Shown here: in pieces, positions 61,015 through 64,000 of the stretch
How the letters are laid out: each line of letters begins with the position of its first letter
How positions within the stretch are numbered: position 1 is the first letter of the stretch
NCBI GenBank assembly: GCA_026874595.1
Contig: CM049306.1
Coordinates: 100,826,642-100,890,641, forward strand
Length of the DNA: 64,000 nt
Direction: 5' to 3'
Source: Sipunculus nudus
Lineage: Eukaryota > Annelida > Sipuncula > Golfingiida > Sipunculidae
The notes under the pieces: model-generated
Databases searched by the model: none
Told to the model about the DNA's origin: nothing
What the model saw: only the letters and a program-made list of their open reading frames with translations
Program-made: the position numbers and the translations under genes

Positions 61015-63386
61015 ATGGGGTGTCCGAGACAAATATCAGGAACAGTAGCCATATTTGGTAAGTATAATCGAGTGTATATATATATATGTATGAGTGTGTG
61101 TTTGTGTGTGAATTTGTTCTATCCATAAAAGTAACAGGAGCCACCAGAATACGTGGCCATATCAGAATTTAACCGATATACTTCACAGATGTTCATGTGA
61201 TTTAGCTGCAGGATTCACAGAGCTGTATAAATAACTCCCTTTATTGTTTTAAAAATATGTGCAAAATTAAAATTAAATCTTAGCACAATTTATATGAAAT
61301 TAGGTTTGGGCTACGAATGAACTTTGACATATTTTTGAAACACGTGTAGCCTTTTACAGTAACAAGTACACACGTCCAGTAGTAAAGTTATAAAAAGAAC
61401 ATGTCCTTTACCCCGCACCTGCATGCAAGTAAAATGGCGTGTTGAAATCAGCCACTTGTGTGAAGCGTTACATGCAAATCCTCTGATTCTGAAGGATTAA
61501 TCCCGACAGGTTCATTTCATATATTTTATGAATAAATATGATGATGCCCATATATGATCAAACTTTGACTGTTACTTTTTCTTATTTTATTACACGAATA
61601 TCCAACATGTCGTTGCATTGAGCAGGCCAAGTTCGGAAGGTTAAATCCCCAATAGGTTCATTTCATATATATTATGAATTAAATATGACGATGCCCGTGT
61701 ATGATCGAACTTTGTAAATTGTTCTTATTTTGTTAGACGATTACCCAGTTCGGTACGTTTTTTACGCTACGATACACCACGCATTTCTTTAAAATACGTT
61801 CGATTGTTTGCGACTGTCCACGTACTACAGCGACCACTCCAAGCACATGTGATTTGATACCATTCGATACCATATCCTACCATAAGGGGCGGATCCAGGA
61901 TTTAGGAAAGGGGGGGGGGTCCAACACAGTAGGACTAATGAAAACTCTAAAAAAACGTCCAAAGGTCCGGAAGGGGGGGGGGGTCCAGGCCGCAAAATTT
62001 TGTCTGATGCCCTTAAAGAAAGGTTGCTTCGGATGAAATCCGGACACCTGATCAGCTTCTGTACCATATGCCACGTCTGACGCATCCATAATCTTTGAAC
62101 AAGCCCAGAATCCCATGATTTCCAAAGGTTTCCGAAACTACGAATTACTACGATTTCTCACAACAGAACCCGGTCTACTGTTCCTTCGCACGCTAAACAT
62201 TCCATCCTTTGAAGAAATAGCACCGCGTGAGGCTTACTTAAAGCTTCTGCAGCGAACCTAAAGAAAACAGGATTGAGCAAGGCCTCGTATAAAGTCACAC
62301 AGGACAATAAGCACCAGGACTGCTGAACGGTGCATCTCTGTTGAATTTTTCATCATTTTGGCTCTATCGGCAAACATCCAAAACACGTTATTTAATGCCT
62401 TTCTTTTGGTCAATATTATAATTATATTCCATGAATAAAGACGATTTTATTCAGATGTTTGTGGTTGTTACATTTCAGTGCTTTTGGTGGCTCAGTATCC
62501 AGTCCAGGCCCAGTCAGACAGCTGCCCGAATGCAGACGAGCTGCTTCTAAACTTGGCAGAATGTTTGATCAAAATATTTCCAGACGCTAACCACCCTCTG
62601 TACGCTCCAATCATAGGGGGCGCTGACATGAACTATGCAAGGGATATGTGCAGGTAATTTTACTTAGGCCTGAGTGTTTACAGACCTTGGTGCTGAAGTG
62701 TAACAAAGCTGATCATGTACAAACGGGGAAATCTCGTGACCGAGAAATCCAGTGAAGTTTAATTTACTTTCACAGGAACCCGGGAAAGTTACTGAAGCTG
62801 GACGATAATGGCGGAAAATGAGCTCTTTGAGTTCACTTCAGATTACTTGGGAGAGTACATTTTAGCCCAATAGTAGTTCCAATTAATATAATTGACATAC
62901 AAGTATGATGGCTCTCTAGTTCATACAGTTTGATAACCACTTCCAGCTGAAGTCCACCATGAAAAAATCCAAGAAATAAAACATAAGTTTCCGTTGTGTA
63001 AAATTTGCAATGTCAACCAAAGCACCACCTGTTGTCGGTACCGAAATATATTAATTATATTAATATAATAATGTTATTCATTATATTGTTATTAATTATA
63101 TTATATATATATAAATTATATTAATTATAGTAATAATTTAATTTTATTTATCAAATCAATTATTTTATATGCAATATATTGGAAAAATGCAGATATTTTA
63201 TCACAAAAGAGAACACATTGTATGTTTCCTATGTCAGCTCCAACGACTGGCGAGACGGTGTGAACTGTGTGATAAAACTGCTTGAGGACTGTGTCGGTGA
63301 ACCGAAGATCTCTGACTTCATGAAGGCCGTGTTTCCGCCCCAGAGAATATCTAATGGGGTCACCAAGTTCTGTTCCAGACTTGACG
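61015..63386 (+). CDS. Secreted cysteine-module protein, 5' part (paralogue B, runs off the window)
   Basis: Exons 61015-61057, 62479-62653 and 63193-63386, joined in phases 1 and 2 and ending in phase 1 at GACG|GTACGT. The rest lies beyond the right edge. Exon 1 plus the start of exon 2 give the signal peptide (MGCPRQISGTVAIF then VLLVAQYPVQAQ). Exon 2 has three Cys and HPLYAPIIGGADMNYARDMC, which matches paralogue A at 16 of 20 positions. Exon 3 has three Cys in the same order (NC, DC, FC). Exon 3 begins with about 17 extra residues (YFITKENTLYVSYVSSN) absent from paralogue A, whose acceptor lies further in. By analogy two more exons and a hydrophobic C-terminus are expected. Confidence 0.85.
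61883..62045. mobile_element. GGGGCGGATCCAGGATTT-type repeat with G-runs
   Basis: GGGGCGGATCCAGGATTTAG followed by GGGGGGGGTCCAACA, and a second G-run GGGGGGGGTCCAGG 64 bp later. I know GGCGGATCCAGGA-type starts from short DNA transposons that are common in invertebrates. It lies in intron 1 of paralogue B. Confidence 0.5.
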
Positions 63387-64000
63387 GTACGTCAGGGGTA
63401 GTTTGATCACATACCGACAGGGCGTTGTTAAGCCGTCTATATTTGTGTGTGCGCGGTGGGGGGGGGGGGGGGGGGGGGGGGGTTCGTGGGTCTTTTTTAC
63501 TTTCGTACTTTACTTCATCTGCATGATCAGCAGTATCCGAAGTCAAGATTTAAATAATTCCTCAGTTCTTAGTAAAGACCTACATTAAGGCTATGGGATA
63601 TTTTTACCTTTTCCACAAAATCGTAATTGAAGAATAACTGTGACCACACTTGTTCAGTTCTTACTTCAGACCATAAGATCAAACTTGTAAGTTTTGTATT
63701 AACCAACCACGTTATAACACCCTTTTAAATAATCTATACATTACCATTATAAACACCTTTAATTCGCAGCGATCAAATTTAATCCAGAAGTATGTTTTTT
63801 TTAAATTAACCTGTACAGTTACCCATAGAACAAAGGACCACCACATTATAACTTACAATGGTATGGAATATTTAAAATAACCTTAATGAACTCAATTCCA
63901 GGAGGGAAAACATTTTTCTATTTATTTTTCCACAACAACAAAAAAAATGATGTTGTGTGATTTGTTCAAAACCAGTGACGTCACACACGGGGAAATCTCC
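63387..64000. other. Intron of paralogue B to window edge
   Basis: Contains a G25 run (63458-63482). I see no fourth exon before the window ends. Confidence 0.5.

Noticed and set aside
61854-62125. Overlapping open frames on both strands
   Set aside because: They derive from a G-rich GGCGGATCCAGGA-type repeat in an intron.
1-64000. CRISPR arrays, operons, prophage
   Set aside because: Tandem arrays here are direct minisatellites without spacers, and all genes are spliced; the DNA is eukaryotic.

Overview
The window looks like intron-rich, AT-rich animal nuclear DNA. Genes have GT-AG introns, long intergenic spaces and many small transposons, tRNA-headed SINEs, minisatellites, (TA)n tracts and unusually many long poly-G/poly-C runs. 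The repeat with ATGCCCCCGCC...GGCGGGGGCAT ends and the style of the proteins suggest a marine lophotrochozoan, most likely a mollusc (perhaps a bivalve). That placement is inference, because no gene here is diagnostic of a species.

Four genes can be assembled by matching splice sites, intron phases and reading frames. (1) 795-4671 (+): a small, multiply N-glycosylatable secreted protein made from three exons joined by phase-0 introns. No family is recognised; a helical, cytokine-like ligand is a speculative reading. (2) 9049-25864 (-): a two-domain cyclic-nucleotide-binding protein of the CNBD2 type. It has nine or ten coding exons, including two 3' exons that lie beyond an apparent stop codon and a duplicated 36-nt exon. 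(3) 54317-57593 (+): a complete 226-residue secreted, probably GPI-anchored protein with 12 cysteines, built from an internally duplicated two-exon module. (4) 61015-63386 and beyond the right edge (+): the 5' part of a tandem paralogue of gene 3 with the same exon phases and cysteine pattern. Genes 3 and 4 form a head-to-tail cluster of an unrecognised secreted family.

The region between genes 2 and 3 (25.9-54.3 kb) has no gene I can assemble with confidence. It holds two weak candidate exons, a 36-bp minisatellite with a mucin-like frame on the minus strand (32.3-34.1 kb), a ~280-bp tandem repeat (34.6-35.4 kb), a nested DNA-transposon structure (38.8-41.3 kb), SINE copies at 38.2 and 47.1 kb, and a hairpin element at 53.1 kb.

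The most interesting points are the following. The 46-bp minisatellite in gene 1 starts exactly at an exon end and copies its 5' splice site about 28 times. The CNBD2-like gene has extra exons past the apparent stop and a duplicated exon. The 3' gene pair has a module-duplicated, 12-cysteine architecture. Gene 1 has a helical-cytokine-like gene structure. All joins are inferred from sequence only; no transcript was available.
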